This document shows positions 50,550 through 59,077 of a stretch of 64,000 nucleotides of DNA, one piece after another. The DNA is from JAFMJV01 sp963800275 (GTDB lineage Bacteria > Chloroflexota > Limnocylindria > Limnocylindrales > CSP1-4). The notes beneath the pieces were generated by a model, which saw only the letters and a program-made list of their open reading frames with translations, was not told the DNA's origin and did not search any database. The stretch spans positions 62,001 through 126,000 of the forward strand of contig CAWDAI010000008.1 in the NCBI GenBank assembly GCA_963800275.1, written 5' to 3'. Position numbers and translations under genes: made by a program. Position 1 is the stretch's first letter. Each line of letters begins with the position of its first letter.

Positions 50550-53293
50550 GCCGTCGCTCCCTGGGGCGACTTGGCCCGGCGCGCAGCCGAACGCCCGGCG
50601 CTCCTTCTACCGACGAGGGTGTCGATGGCCACGGCCGCGAGGATGACGCCTCCGTAGACGGCGGGCAGTGACAGCGGATCCACGCGGATCACGGCCAGGC
50701 CATTCTGGACGACGAGCAGCAGGGTCGCGGCCAGTACCACGCCCAGCACGGAACCCGAACCGCCCCGGAGTGAGACACCGCCCACCACCACCGCGGCGAT
50801 CACGGTCAGCTCGTAGCCGGTCGCTACGCGGGCGTCGATGGTCGCATAGCGGGAAGCCCAGAGGGCTCCAGCGAGCCCTGCCAGCGCTCCCGCGGCAGCG
50901 AACGCGCCGAGGACTCGCCAGTCGACCCGAATGCCGTTGACGCGTGCTGCTTCCGGGTCGGAGCCAGCCATGAACAATTCCCTGGCCGCGGGTCGGGACC
51001 GCAGGACCCACGCCCCGATGACGACGACCGCGATGCCGACCAGGACGATCGGCGGGATACCGGCGACGCGCGTGGAGGTCATGGCGAGCCACGCGGCCGG
51101 CACCTCGTCAGCGCTGACCTGGTTGCCGTTCGCGATGAGGCTGTCCAGGCCACGGAAGATGGCTAACGTCCCGAAGGTCACGACGACGGAGGGCACGCGG
51201 CCGATCGTCACGACAGAGCCGTTGATCAGCCCACAGGCGAGTCCTACGACGACCGCCACCAGTACGCCAGTGATGACGGGGACGTCACCCGCCATGCTCA
51301 TGTACGCCGCTGACGCGTAGGCGGAAAGGCCGATGATCGAAGCCACCGACACATCGATGTTGCGGGTCAGCAGGACCAGCATCTCGCCCAGCGCCACGAT
51401 GGCCAGCAGCGCCACGTCGGTGGAGATCGCGGCGATGTTGCCGTAGCCCGAGAAGCGCGGATTGATCGCCGTCACCGGGATGGCCACAGCCAGGATGGCG
51501 GCCACCAGACCGAGTTGGCGAGAGGCGAGGATGCTTCCGGCAGCGTGCCGGAGCCACGAACCCCCGGCGCGGCGCTCGACGGTCGCCTCAGGCTCCGGTT
51601 CGGACCCGGACGCAGGCGCAATGGCGACGCCGTGCTCGTCACCCGAGCTCGTTTCCGGGGCGGCCGTGGGTGTCGAACCGTCGTCCGCTGCCATTCGCGC
51701 TGCTGCCACATCCATCGCCGCAGACGCGATCGCCTCCTGCGTCGCTTCTCCTCGGGCGAGTGTCGTGATAGCCCGGCCTTCCCGGAAGACCACGACGCGA
51801 TCGCTCATGCCGACGATCTCTGGCAACTCCGAGGAGATGAGGATGATGGCCATGCCTTCGGCGGCCAGCGCCGCGATGGTCCGGTGGACTTCAGCCTTGG
51901 TCTGGACGTCGATACCCTGGGTCGGTTCGTCGAGGACCAGCAGGCGTGGTCGGGTAGCAAGCCACTTGGCGAGCACGACCTTCTGCTGGTTGCCTCCGGA
52001 GAGGGTTCCGACCGGTTGTCCTTCATCCTGGTACCGGAGCCGAAGATCGGTCAGATATCCCAGCACAGCGTTGCGCTGGCGATCGGGTCGGACGATACCG
52101 AGGTGGGTCACCTGATCGAGGACCGTCAGCGTCGCGTTCTCCAGGATGGATGACTGCGCGATGAGGCTTTGCCCGCGTCGGTCCTCGGACAAGTACGCGA
52201 TCCCCGAGCGAAGTGCCTCGGCCGGCGAGCCCAGGCGCACGGGCCGGCCGTGGAGCCGCATCTCACCACCGGTGGCGTGCTCGATCCCGAAGAGGACACG
52301 AGCCACCTCGGTGCGTCCGCTGCCCACCAGCCCTGCGAAGCCGAGGATCTCGCCCGCCCGCACATCGAAGCTCACATCCTCGAACCCGGGGCCCGACAGT
52401 TTCGACGCCTCGAGCACGACATCACCACGGACAGAATTCGGCTCGGGGTAGAGACCGGATAGGGATCGGCCCACCATCAGCCGCACGGCTTCCGCTGGAT
52501 CGAGCTCGGAGCGTGGCTTGGACGCGACGAGTCGGCCGTCCCGCAGGACCGCCACGGAGTCCGCGATCCGGAACACCTCCTCCATCCGGTGGCTGACGAA
52601 CAGCATCGCCACATCCCGGCTGCGCAATCGCTCGATGACCGTGAACAGACGCTCCACTTCGCGTGTCGAGAGCGCCGCCGTTGGCTCATCGAGGATGAGC
52701 ACCTGGGCGTCGGTCGCGAGGGCTCGGGCGATCTCCACCAGCTGTTGCTCTGATGTCCGGAGGGTCCGTACCTGGCGACCGGGGTCCAGGTCGATGCCCA
52801 GTTGCTCGAGGAGGGACCGCGTTCGCGCTTCCATGGACGGCCGATCCAAGGAACCGAACCGGTTGGTCATAGGCGTCGCCGCGAAGACGTTTTCCGTGAT
52901 ATCGAGGTCACCGTAGAGCGCGGCCACCTGATGCACCACGGCGATGCCTTGACGCCCTGCGTCGCGGGCAGAGCCGAACTTGATCGGCCGCCCACCCAGC
53001 ATCACCGAGCCACGGTCAGGATTGACGATGCCGCCCAACAGCTTGACGCAGCTGCTCTTGCCGGCACCGTTCTCGCCCAGCAGTGCCAGAACCTCCCCAC
53101 GATGAAGATCGAAGCTGACATCCGCGACCGCGATCGTGCCGCCATATGACAGCGTCGCGTCGCGAAGTGCCATCACTGCCGGGCGCGACGCCGCAGCAGG
53201 ACCGGATCCATCGTCCGGCCTCACGTGGGACTCAAAGGGGCCATCACTTGCGACGGAACTCAGCAACATGCGCCTCGGCCGCTCCTCCTGCAC
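50546..53293 (-). CDS. Fusion of two-domain sugar ABC ATPase with CUT2 permease
   Basis: A 915-residue fusion. Residues 41-535 are a RbsA/RhaT-type ATPase: first Walker A GENGAGKS (73-80), signature TSEQQLVEIARA, Walker B VLILDEPTAALS; the second domain has the degenerate Walker A GLVGSGRTE usual for this family, signature LSGGNQQKVVLAKW and LLVLDEPTQGID. A hydrophilic Pro/Glu/Ser linker (about 535-575) follows, then a complete permease: QLGLVAAILAVAIPVTAINP, LGEMLVLLTRNIDVSVASII, VVTFGTLAIFRGLDSLIANG and VVVGGVSLRGGSG. These are normally separate genes. No stop or frameshift separates the halves. The exact start within the first 40 residues is uncertain. Confidence 0.9.
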   Translation of the reverse strand: MQEERPRRMLLSSVASDGPFESHVRPDDGSGPAAASRPAVMALRDATLSYGGTIAVADVSFDLHRGEVLALLGENGAGKSSCVKLLGGIVNPDRGSVMLGGRPIKFGSARDAGRQGIAVVHQVAALYGDLDITENVFAATPMTNRFGSLDRPSMEARTRSLLEQLGIDLDPGRQVRTLRTSEQQLVEIARALATDAQVLILDEPTAALSTREVERLFTVIERLRSRDVAMLFVSHRMEEVFRIADSVAVLRDGRLVASKPRSELDPAEAVRLMVGRSLSGLYPEPNSVRGDVVLEASKLSGPGFEDVSFDVRAGEILGFAGLVGSGRTEVARVLFGIEHATGGEMRLHGRPVRLGSPAEALRSGIAYLSEDRRGQSLIAQSSILENATLTVLDQVTHLGIVRPDRQRNAVLGYLTDLRLRYQDEGQPVGTLSGGNQQKVVLAKWLATRPRLLVLDEPTQGIDVQTKAEVHRTIAALAAEGMAIILISSELPEIVGMSDRVVVFREGRAITTLARGEATQEAIASAAMDVAAARMAADDGSTPTAAPETSSGDEHGVAIAPASGSEPEPEATVERRAGGSWLRHAAGSILASRQLGLVAAILAVAIPVTAINPRFSGYGNIAAISTDVALLAIVALGEMLVLLTRNIDVSVASIIGLSAYASAAYMSMAGDVPVITGVLVAVVVGLACGLINGSVVTIGRVPSVVVTFGTLAIFRGLDSLIANGNQVSADEVPAAWLAMTSTRVAGIPPIVLVGIAVVVIGAWVLRSRPAARELFMAGSDPEAARVNGIRVDWRVLGAFAAAGALAGLAGALWASRYATIDARVATGYELTVIAAVVVGGVSLRGGSGSVLGVVLAATLLLVVQNGLAVIRVDPLSLPAVYGGVILAAVAIDTLVGRRSAGRSAARRAKSPQGATA

Positions 53294-53346
53294 GGGCGTT
53301 ATGACCGCACTGCAACGAGCGCTACTCCGCCTCGAACGGTAACGCG

Positions 53347-53371
53347 GTTATGACACACAATGTCAAATAAC
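53347..53371. promoter_or_regulatory. Inverted repeat, candidate operator
   Basis: Core TGACA (53351-53355), 5-bp spacer, TGTCA (53361-53365), with outer GTTA and TAAC arms extending it imperfectly. It lies between the minus-strand TATAAT (53394-53399) and the transporter start, where a repressor would block the transcript. Confidence 0.6.
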
Positions 53372-53428
53372 GGAGGACCAGTAAGTGCCGGATATTATAG
53401 ATCGTTCAAAGTCGTAAATATTCGCGGA

Positions 53429-53447
53429 TAGCGGTTCCAAACCGCTA
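53429..53447. promoter_or_regulatory. Perfect inverted repeat upstream of the ROK gene
   Basis: Arms TAGCGGTT and AACCGCTA are separated by CCA. It lies 10 bp before the ROK regulator ATG and upstream of the minus-strand TATAAT, so it may serve autoregulation. Confidence 0.65.
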
Positions 53448-53457
53448 ACATCCGACC

Positions 53458-54675
53458 ATGGCAGGACGTTACGACACATCAACCTTCGGAACTCTCATCG
53501 GTTCGGGCGATATCCTGAACCTGGTGCGCTCGCGCCCGGGAGGCCTCACGAAGACCGAGCTCTCCGAGCTGACCGGCCTCTCCCGAACCACCATCAACCA
53601 GCGCCTGGAGCCACTGGTCGGCGCTGGTCTGCTCGTTGCCAGCGTCGACGAGGCGCGGACCGGGGGCCGACCGGCCGACCGTTTCTCCCTCGATGAGCGC
53701 TACGGCGTCGTGCTCGTCGCTGACATGGGGGCCTCGGGGCTTCGCGTGGCACTGTGTGACATGAACGCGCAGATCCGAGCTGAGCAGGCGGAGCTGTCGG
53801 ATGTGGCCGCAGGGCCACGGCCGGTCCTCGATCGAGTAGCCGACTTGTTTGATGCTCTGCTCGAGGTCCTCGGGCTTGAGGCAGAAGCCGTTCGCGGGGT
53901 CGGCATCGACGTCCCGGGCCCCGTGGACCACGCCACTGGCCGCGTGATCACGCCGCCCATCATGACCGGCTGGCATGACTTCGATATCGTCGGTCACATC
54001 AACGAGCGTTTCGATTGCCCGGTCGTCGTCGAGAAGGACACGAATGCCATGGCCTTCGGCGAGCACCGGCTGTCATACCCTGACGTCGCGGACCTCGTGT
54101 TCGTCAAGATCGGGACGGGCATCGGCACCGGGATCATCGTCGAGGGCCAGATCTACCGCGGTGCTGACGGCGCGGCAGGCGACGTCGGCCACATCCAGAT
54201 CGATGACGACGATGACCGCGAACAGCCGCTGTGCAAATGTGGCCGCTTCGGCTGTGTCGAGGCTTACGCCGGTGGCTGGGCGCTCCTGCGAGACCTGCGC
54301 GAGGCGGGTGTCCCGGTGGAGTCCGTAGGAGACGTCGTCCGCGTCACACGTGAAGGCCACTCGGAAGCGACGCGTAGATACCGTCGCGCATCGATGATCC
54401 TAGGAAAGGCGGTATCCGACGTCGTGAACGTGCTCAACCCGCGCATCGTGGTCATCGGTGGCCAGCTCGCCGAGATCGACGATGTCCTGTTCGCGACGGT
54501 GCGTGAGGTCGTCTATCGACGCTCGCTCCCCCTCGCGACCAGGCGATTGCAGATCGTCCCCAGCGGACTGAGGTCGCGAGGGGCCGGCGTGAATGGACTG
54601 GCCAGACTGGTCCTCGATCATGTGTATGGCCCGTCGCGCGTCGATAGCCTGCTTGCGCGCACCCAACCGGGCTAG
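53458..54675 (+). CDS. ROK-family transcriptional regulator
   Basis: A 405-residue sugar-responsive repressor. The N-terminal helix-turn-helix is ILNLVRSRPGGLTKTELSEL then TGLSRTTINQRLEPL. The ROK part has VLVADMGASGLRVALCD, GIDVPGPVDHATGRVITPPI, VVEKDTNAMAFGEH, KIGTGIGTGIIVEGQIYRGA and the zinc site CKCGRFGCVEAYAGG. Related regulators (XylR, NagC) release DNA when they bind a sugar. It is divergent from the rhamnose/AI-2-type importer, which is its likely target, with two dyads between them. Confidence 0.93.
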   Translation: MAGRYDTSTFGTLIGSGDILNLVRSRPGGLTKTELSELTGLSRTTINQRLEPLVGAGLLVASVDEARTGGRPADRFSLDERYGVVLVADMGASGLRVALCDMNAQIRAEQAELSDVAAGPRPVLDRVADLFDALLEVLGLEAEAVRGVGIDVPGPVDHATGRVITPPIMTGWHDFDIVGHINERFDCPVVVEKDTNAMAFGEHRLSYPDVADLVFVKIGTGIGTGIIVEGQIYRGADGAAGDVGHIQIDDDDDREQPLCKCGRFGCVEAYAGGWALLRDLREAGVPVESVGDVVRVTREGHSEATRRYRRASMILGKAVSDVVNVLNPRIVVIGGQLAEIDDVLFATVREVVYRRSLPLATRRLQIVPSGLRSRGAGVNGLARLVLDHVYGPSRVDSLLARTQPG

Positions 54676-54719
54676 CGCGACCACAGCTCGCATCCCGCAA
54701 GCAGCGCCGAAGAGGGGGC

Positions 54720-54765
54720 TGGGAGCGGAGGCGGGATCCGACCCTGCGACGTCCAGCTTGCAAAA
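54720..54765 (-). other. Degenerate tRNA 3' fragment (pseudo-tRNA)
   Basis: The minus strand reads TTTGCAA (anticodon-loop-like, TGC), GCTGG, a T-arm with a mismatched stem (GCAGG / CCCGC), CTCCGCTCC and CCA. It is recognisably the same 3' half as the tRNA-Gly at 59002 and the fragment at 48140, but more decayed (a one-base gap and several changes). No 5' half is present. Confidence 0.6.
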
Positions 54766-54964
54766 CCGCGTTCGCGCCGTCCCGTGGCGGCGTGCCTCGA
54801 GAGGAGAGCGAACGCTGTCCAGGCAGCTTCTGCTATCCACGCCGACTGGGCAGAGGCGTGTCGCGCCCGGCATCACTCGTGCCAGAGCAGCAGCGGTCCT
54901 CCCTGCCCTGCCGGGCTTGCTGCTGTACCTCACCGTGCCGCAGCGCCACGTGGGGCGGTCCTTC

Positions 54965-55719
54965 ATGGGGCATCATCGGGTCATGGACGCCTTGCAGCGC
55001 ATCCGGGCAGCGAGCCGGATCCCGCCGCGCTCGAGTTCGCCCCACGAGAGCCGGGCGACGTCGTTCCTGCGGCCGGCTGTCTTCGGCGGTAGCGACGGGC
55101 TCGTTTCGAACCTGGCGCTGGTGATGGGTGTCGCCGGTGCCACCGCCGACAACCAGGCCATCGTCATCGCGGGCGTCGCGGGGCTCCTCGCGGGCGCCTT
55201 CTCGATGGCGGTCGGGGAGTACATCTCGGTCCGCTCGCAGCACGAGCTGTTCGAGTCGCAGCACCGGCTCCAGGAACGGCAGCTCGCGGAGGACGAGGCG
55301 GGAGAGCGCGCCACCCTCGAGGCCATCTACCGAGAGCGTGGCTTCACGCCCGAGGAGGCAGACTCGATCGTGGCCACGCTATTCGCGACGCCCGACCGTG
55401 CGCTCGAGGCCATGCTCCGCGACGAGGTCGGGCTCGACCTCGTGCCATCGGCGGCCCGTGGGCTGCGGCCAGCAGCTCCTTCGTCGCGTTCGTGTCCGGC
55501 GCGATCATCCCGCTCCTGCCCTTCCTGCTCCTGAATGGCACGCCGGCCTTCGCCGGGAGCGTGGCGCTCTCCCTCATCGCCCTCTTCCTGTTGGGCCTCG
55601 GCGTGAGCTTCCTCACCGATCGCTCGCCGGTCCGCTGTGGCCTGCGGCAGCTCGCGCTCGGTGGCGCCGCCGCGCTCGTGACCTATCTCATCGGCCAGGC
55701 CATCGGCACTGCTATCTAG
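54965..55719 (+). pseudogene. VIT1/CCC1-family iron/manganese transporter, frameshifted
   Basis: The N-terminal part (from ATG 54965 or 54983) reads SFLRPAVFGGSDGLVSNLAL, GLLAGAFSMAVGEYISVRSQ and the cytosolic RATLEAIYRERGFTPEEADS, all typical of VIT1/CCC1 transporters, which move Fe2+ or Mn2+ out of the cytosol. Near 55445 the frame is lost; the rest (PWAAASSSFVAFVSGAIIPL, LGGAAALVTYLIGQAIGTAI) continues in another frame to the stop at 55719. One single-base indel explains the break. It could be a true pseudogene or a sequence error. Total length would be about 250 residues, near normal. Confidence 0.85.
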
Positions 55720-55770
55720 GCGGTTCGCTCCGCTGGCGCCAGGGCAGCGCCGTGGGCGTCGTCGTCCGGG

Positions 55771-56676
55771 TCACCGATGCAAGGCGGTCTCGATACGGCG
55801 ACGGCCTACGTCCTCGAGCTGGATCGTCGAGTGCTCGACGTCGAAGTCACCGGCGAGACACTCGGAGAGCTCATCGAGCACCGACCCTGGTGACGCATCG
55901 GGAGCGAGCACGACATGGACCGAGACGACAGGCATGCCGCTGGTGATGGTCCAGGCGTGGAGATCGTGGATATCGGTCACCCCCTCCGCCCTGAGCAGAT
56001 GTCGGCGCACCTCTTCGAGATCCATGCCGCGTGGTGTGGCCTGCATGAGCACGTCGGTCGCCTCGCGCAGGAGGCGCCAGGTCCGGGGCAGGATCATGAG
56101 GGCGATGACGACGGAGGCCACGGCATCTGCCGCGGTGAGGCCGGTCACGATGATGACCACGCCGGCGGTGATGACAGCGATCGACCCGAAGAGGTCGCCG
56201 AGCACCTCGAGGTAGGCGCCGCGCATGTTCAGGCTCCGGGCCTGTGGCCCGCGCAGGATCCACAGCGAGACGAGGTTGACGAGGCCGCCCACGAGCGCGA
56301 TGAGGAGCATCGGGCCACTCACGATGTCGACCGGCTCATCGAATCGCTGCCAGGCTTCGAAGAGGATGAAGGCGGAGATAGCGAGGAGGACGACCGCGTT
56401 TGCCACGGCGGCCAGGATCTCTGCTCGATACCAGCCGAACGTGCGTTGCGACGAGGGCGGCCGCCCGGCCAGCCAGATGGCACCGAGGGCCAGGGTGATG
56501 CCGGCTACGTCGGTGAAGACGTGTCCCGCGTCAGCGATGAGGGCAAGGCTGTTGGTGAGGATGCCGCCGATGACCTCGACCACGAGGATCCCGATCGTCA
56601 GCGCCAACACGAGCACGAGCGAACGGCGGTCCTGCATGGCCGGGCTCAGGCCCACAGCCTGTTCGTGGTGGCTCAT
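55771..56676 (-). CDS. Cation diffusion facilitator (CzcD/ZitB-like) with atypical metal site
   Basis: A 301-residue metal/proton antiporter with six helices and a C-terminal cytosolic domain. Helix 2 has ALIADAGHVFTD (H52, D56). Helix 5 normally carries HxxxD but here reads YLEVLGDLFGS (E157, D161), so one site ligand is Glu instead of His. FGWYRAEILAAVANAVVLL and HDLHAWTITSGMPVVSVHVV are family signatures. A short His pair (SHHE) is at the N-terminus. It exports Zn2+ or a related ion; the Glu may alter specificity. It is convergent with the broken VIT1-family gene. Confidence 0.92.
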   Translation of the reverse strand: MSHHEQAVGLSPAMQDRRSLVLVLALTIGILVVEVIGGILTNSLALIADAGHVFTDVAGITLALGAIWLAGRPPSSQRTFGWYRAEILAAVANAVVLLAISAFILFEAWQRFDEPVDIVSGPMLLIALVGGLVNLVSLWILRGPQARSLNMRGAYLEVLGDLFGSIAVITAGVVIIVTGLTAADAVASVVIALMILPRTWRLLREATDVLMQATPRGMDLEEVRRHLLRAEGVTDIHDLHAWTITSGMPVVSVHVVLAPDASPGSVLDELSECLAGDFDVEHSTIQLEDVGRRRIETALHR

Positions 56677-56820
56677 CGGTCGACCGTATCACTCGAGACG
56701 CCTCGGTCCTGATCTCGCCGAACCTGCGGCGGTCGGTCGTGTCCACCCATCATGGGACCTCGCCAGCGGGCGATCTCCGCAGGGGGTTCGCTCATCGATC
56801 CATCCCACATCGGGCCGTGG

Positions 56821-58149
56821 TCAGGCGGGGCCGATGTCCGCCGGGCTCGTGCCTGCGATCGCTGTCGGCGGGACGAGACGCTCACGCACGCGGATCCGGT
56901 GCAGCCACACGTAGGCGGCTGCGCCAACGACCAGGCACGCGCTGCCTCCGAGCGCGAGTGCCATGGGGACGCCCCAGGCGGAGGCGATGCTGCCGGCGAT
57001 GAGGCCGCCGACCGGCGTGGAGCCCACGAACACGACCGTGTACACGCTCATGACTCGGCCGCGCAATGGGTCGGGCGAGCGCAGCTGGATCGCCGTGTTG
57101 CCTGTGGCCAGCATGGCGATGGCCCCGAAGCCCACTGCGAGCATGGCCGCCAGCGCCAGCGGCATGGTGGTGGCGAACGCCGCCACGACCTGGGCGGCTC
57201 CCAGCAGCATCGCACCGCCCGCGATCAGGCCCACGTGCTCGCGCGGCATCACGGCGATCGAGGCCGCCGCCAGGAGCGAGCCGACGCCGGTCGCGGTCAT
57301 CAGGAAGCCGAAGCCCGTCGCGTCGAGCCGGAGCACCTCGTCGGCGAGGGCGGGGACGACGACCCGCAAGTTCATGCCCAGCATCGACGACAGGCCGATC
57401 ACGATCATCGACAGCAGGACGAGCTCACTCGAGCGGATGAAGCGGAGTCCTTCCGCGAGCGACCTGCCGACGGCTCGTACCCCGTCAGGACGGGCGAGGA
57501 CTGCGGCCCGCTGGAGTGCGTCCTCGTTCATGAAGCTGTAGGCGACGATGACGGCGAGGAAGCTCAGGCCATTCACGAGGAACGCCACGCCGATGCCGAT
57601 CACGCCGATGAGGAGCCCGGCCACGGCCGGACCCACGATGCGGGCCATGTTGAAGGTGGCCGAGTTGAGTGCCACCGCGTTGGGCAGGTCTTCGCGACCG
57701 ACCATCTCCACCACGAATGCCTGCCGGGTGGGCATGTCCACCGCATTGGTGACGCCGAGGACCAGGGCCAGCACCAGGATCTGCCAGATCTCCACGCTGC
57801 CGCTGACCGTGAGCGCGAACAGCGCGAACGCGAGCACCATCTGGATGACCTGGGTGACGATGAGCGTGCGTCGCTTGGGCACCGCGTCGGCGATGAGGCC
57901 ACCGAAGAGGCCGAACACGAGCACCGGCAGGAATTGAGCGGCGGTCGTGAGGCCCAGCATGAAGGGGTCGTGGGTCAGGTCGAGGATCAGCCACGCCTGC
58001 GCGACCGACTGCATCCATGTCCCGATCAGCGAGACCAGCTGGCCGCTGAAGAAGAGGCGATAGTTGCGGTGGCGGAAGACGCGCGTGGCGTTGGCCAGCG
58101 AAGGACCCGAACGCGGGATGGGGACGTCGCTCTCCGGCTCGGTCGTCAT
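56821..58149 (-). CDS. MFS transporter (EntS-like MFS_3 family)
   Basis: A 442-residue twelve-helix transporter. Signatures: FRHRNYRLFFSGQLVSLIGT, WMQSVAQAWLILDLT, GGLIADAVPKRRTLIVTQVI, DMPTRQAFVVEMVGREDLPN and ALNSATFNMARIVGPAVAGL. The family includes siderophore exporters and drug pumps. ATG 58149 overlaps the MerR stop by 4 bp, so the pump is cotranscribed with, and presumably controlled by, the MerR-type regulator. The substrate is likely a toxic organic compound or drug. Confidence 0.92.
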   Translation of the reverse strand: MTTEPESDVPIPRSGPSLANATRVFRHRNYRLFFSGQLVSLIGTWMQSVAQAWLILDLTHDPFMLGLTTAAQFLPVLVFGLFGGLIADAVPKRRTLIVTQVIQMVLAFALFALTVSGSVEIWQILVLALVLGVTNAVDMPTRQAFVVEMVGREDLPNAVALNSATFNMARIVGPAVAGLLIGVIGIGVAFLVNGLSFLAVIVAYSFMNEDALQRAAVLARPDGVRAVGRSLAEGLRFIRSSELVLLSMIVIGLSSMLGMNLRVVVPALADEVLRLDATGFGFLMTATGVGSLLAAASIAVMPREHVGLIAGGAMLLGAAQVVAAFATTMPLALAAMLAVGFGAIAMLATGNTAIQLRSPDPLRGRVMSVYTVVFVGSTPVGGLIAGSIASAWGVPMALALGGSACLVVGAAAYVWLHRIRVRERLVPPTAIAGTSPADIGPA

Positions 58150-58673
58150 CGTTGGGTGCTGCTCGGCTCCGGCAGCGGCTCTGGCTGGTCGGAGGCGGCC
58201 GCTTCCGGCGATGCTGCCAGGCGCGCCTCCAGCCGACTGCGGCGGGCGAGGGCCTCGTCGACCATCGACGACAGTCGCACGATCTTGTTGCGCAAGCTGC
58301 CGACCTGGCGGTCCACGCGGGCGATGGCGTCGAGCAGGATCTCGCGTCGTTCGGCCGGATCCGCCGATGCTGCGTAGCGGGCCCGGAGCTGCGTGCGCGC
58401 CGCCTCGTCCTCCAGCAGCTGACGGATCTCGGCCAAGGAGAACCCGGCGTCCTCGCGCAGGCCCTTGATGAAGCTGAGCCGCTCGAGATCCTCCGGGTCG
58501 TAGAGGCGGTACGCGCCATCCGAGCGCGCGGCCGGCTCGAGCAGCCCGATCTCCTCGTAGTAGCGGATCGCCCGCGCGGTCAGCCCGGTCTGCGCGGCCA
58601 CTTCCTGGATCCGCGCCAGGGGAGCGCCATCTCGTGCGTCCGTCGCTGGTGACTGGGGTCGGGGAGAGCTCAC
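58146..58673 (-). CDS. MerR-family transcriptional regulator
   Basis: A 175-residue regulator: RIQEVAAQTGLTARAIRYYE, EIGLLEPAARSDGAYRLYD, LERLSFIKGLREDAGFSLAE, then a dimerisation helix to VRLSSMVDEALARRS. The C-terminal part lacks the metal-binding Cys residues of MerR/CueR, so an organic ligand or redox-independent signal is more likely. The GTG at 58673 is the start. A dyad that could be its operator lies 16 bp upstream. Confidence 0.92.
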   Translation of the reverse strand: MSSPRPQSPATDARDGAPLARIQEVAAQTGLTARAIRYYEEIGLLEPAARSDGAYRLYDPEDLERLSFIKGLREDAGFSLAEIRQLLEDEAARTQLRARYAASADPAERREILLDAIARVDRQVGSLRNKIVRLSSMVDEALARRSRLEARLAASPEAAASDQPEPLPEPSSTQR

Positions 58674-59001
58674 ACTGGGATGCTAGCAAACCTTACCGTT
58701 TACGTAAAGGTGATGCCTCACGTCGATCTCGCGAGGCTCGCCCCGAACGGCTGTCACCCGCGGCCGAACGTCTCCTGCCCCGCTTGCCAAACAAGGGCGC
58801 GGGTCTGGGTCAGGAGAACCGCACCGCCCCCGGTCCGGTCCGGGGCGCTCCGGTCTCATCCTTCCCGGCGCGGCCTCGCACCCATCACGCCTGTCGATTC
58901 ACTCAGGTGGCTGGCGGGGTGCGTCGCCGGATGTTGGCGTCGGCCGGACCGTACTCGCCTGCTCGCCGGTCATCGTGTCACCACCACGGCGAACGGGGGC
59001 G
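58674..59001. other. Intergenic 328 bp upstream of the MerR-MFS operon
   Basis: It contains the candidate MerR operator at 58690-58711. The remaining 290 bp, up to the tRNA 3' end at 59002, show no recognisable gene. Confidence 0.5.
58690..58711. promoter_or_regulatory. Candidate MerR-type operator
   Basis: Outer arms ACCTT and AAGGT span 22 bp, with the inner palindrome TTTACGTAAA. ACCTT-type arms with a central TACGTA-like core are typical of MerR-family spacers that lie between -35 and -10. Confidence 0.6.
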
Positions 59002-59077
59002 TGGAGCGGGAGACGGGATTCGAACCCGCGACATCCAGCTTGGAAGGCTAGCGCTCTACCGACTGAGCTACTCCCGC
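59002..59077 (-). tRNA. tRNA-Gly (anticodon TCC), CCA encoded
   Basis: A complete cloverleaf on the minus strand: acceptor GCGGGAG / CTCCCGC, D-arm GCTC-AGTCGGTA-GAGC, anticodon stem CTAGC / GCTGG with loop CTTCCAA (anticodon TCC, reading GGA), T-arm GCGGG-TTCGAAT-CCCGT, discriminator T, and genomically encoded CCA at 59002-59004. It is the only intact tRNA gene in the window. Confidence 0.96.

Larger units (their letters stand above)
53294..53457. promoter_or_regulatory. AT-rich divergent promoter region with two dyads
   Basis: 164 bp between the leftward transporter operon and the rightward ROK gene, markedly richer in A+T than anything else in the window (53340-53450). A perfect TATAAT lies on the minus strand at 53394-53399. 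Two inverted repeats are present: one at 53347-53371 and one at 53429-53447. Confidence 0.65.

Noticed and set aside
56752..58377. 541-codon plus-strand frame opposite the MFS transporter
   Set aside because: His/Asp/Glu-rich antisense translation of a twelve-helix protein; it also runs across the MerR-MFS junction.
58680..59051. Reading frame ending ETGFEPATSSLEG
   Set aside because: This C-terminal string is the well-known false translation of the antisense of a tRNA gene; here it overlaps tRNA-Gly. The similar frames ending near 48189 and passing 54760 come from the tRNA fragments.
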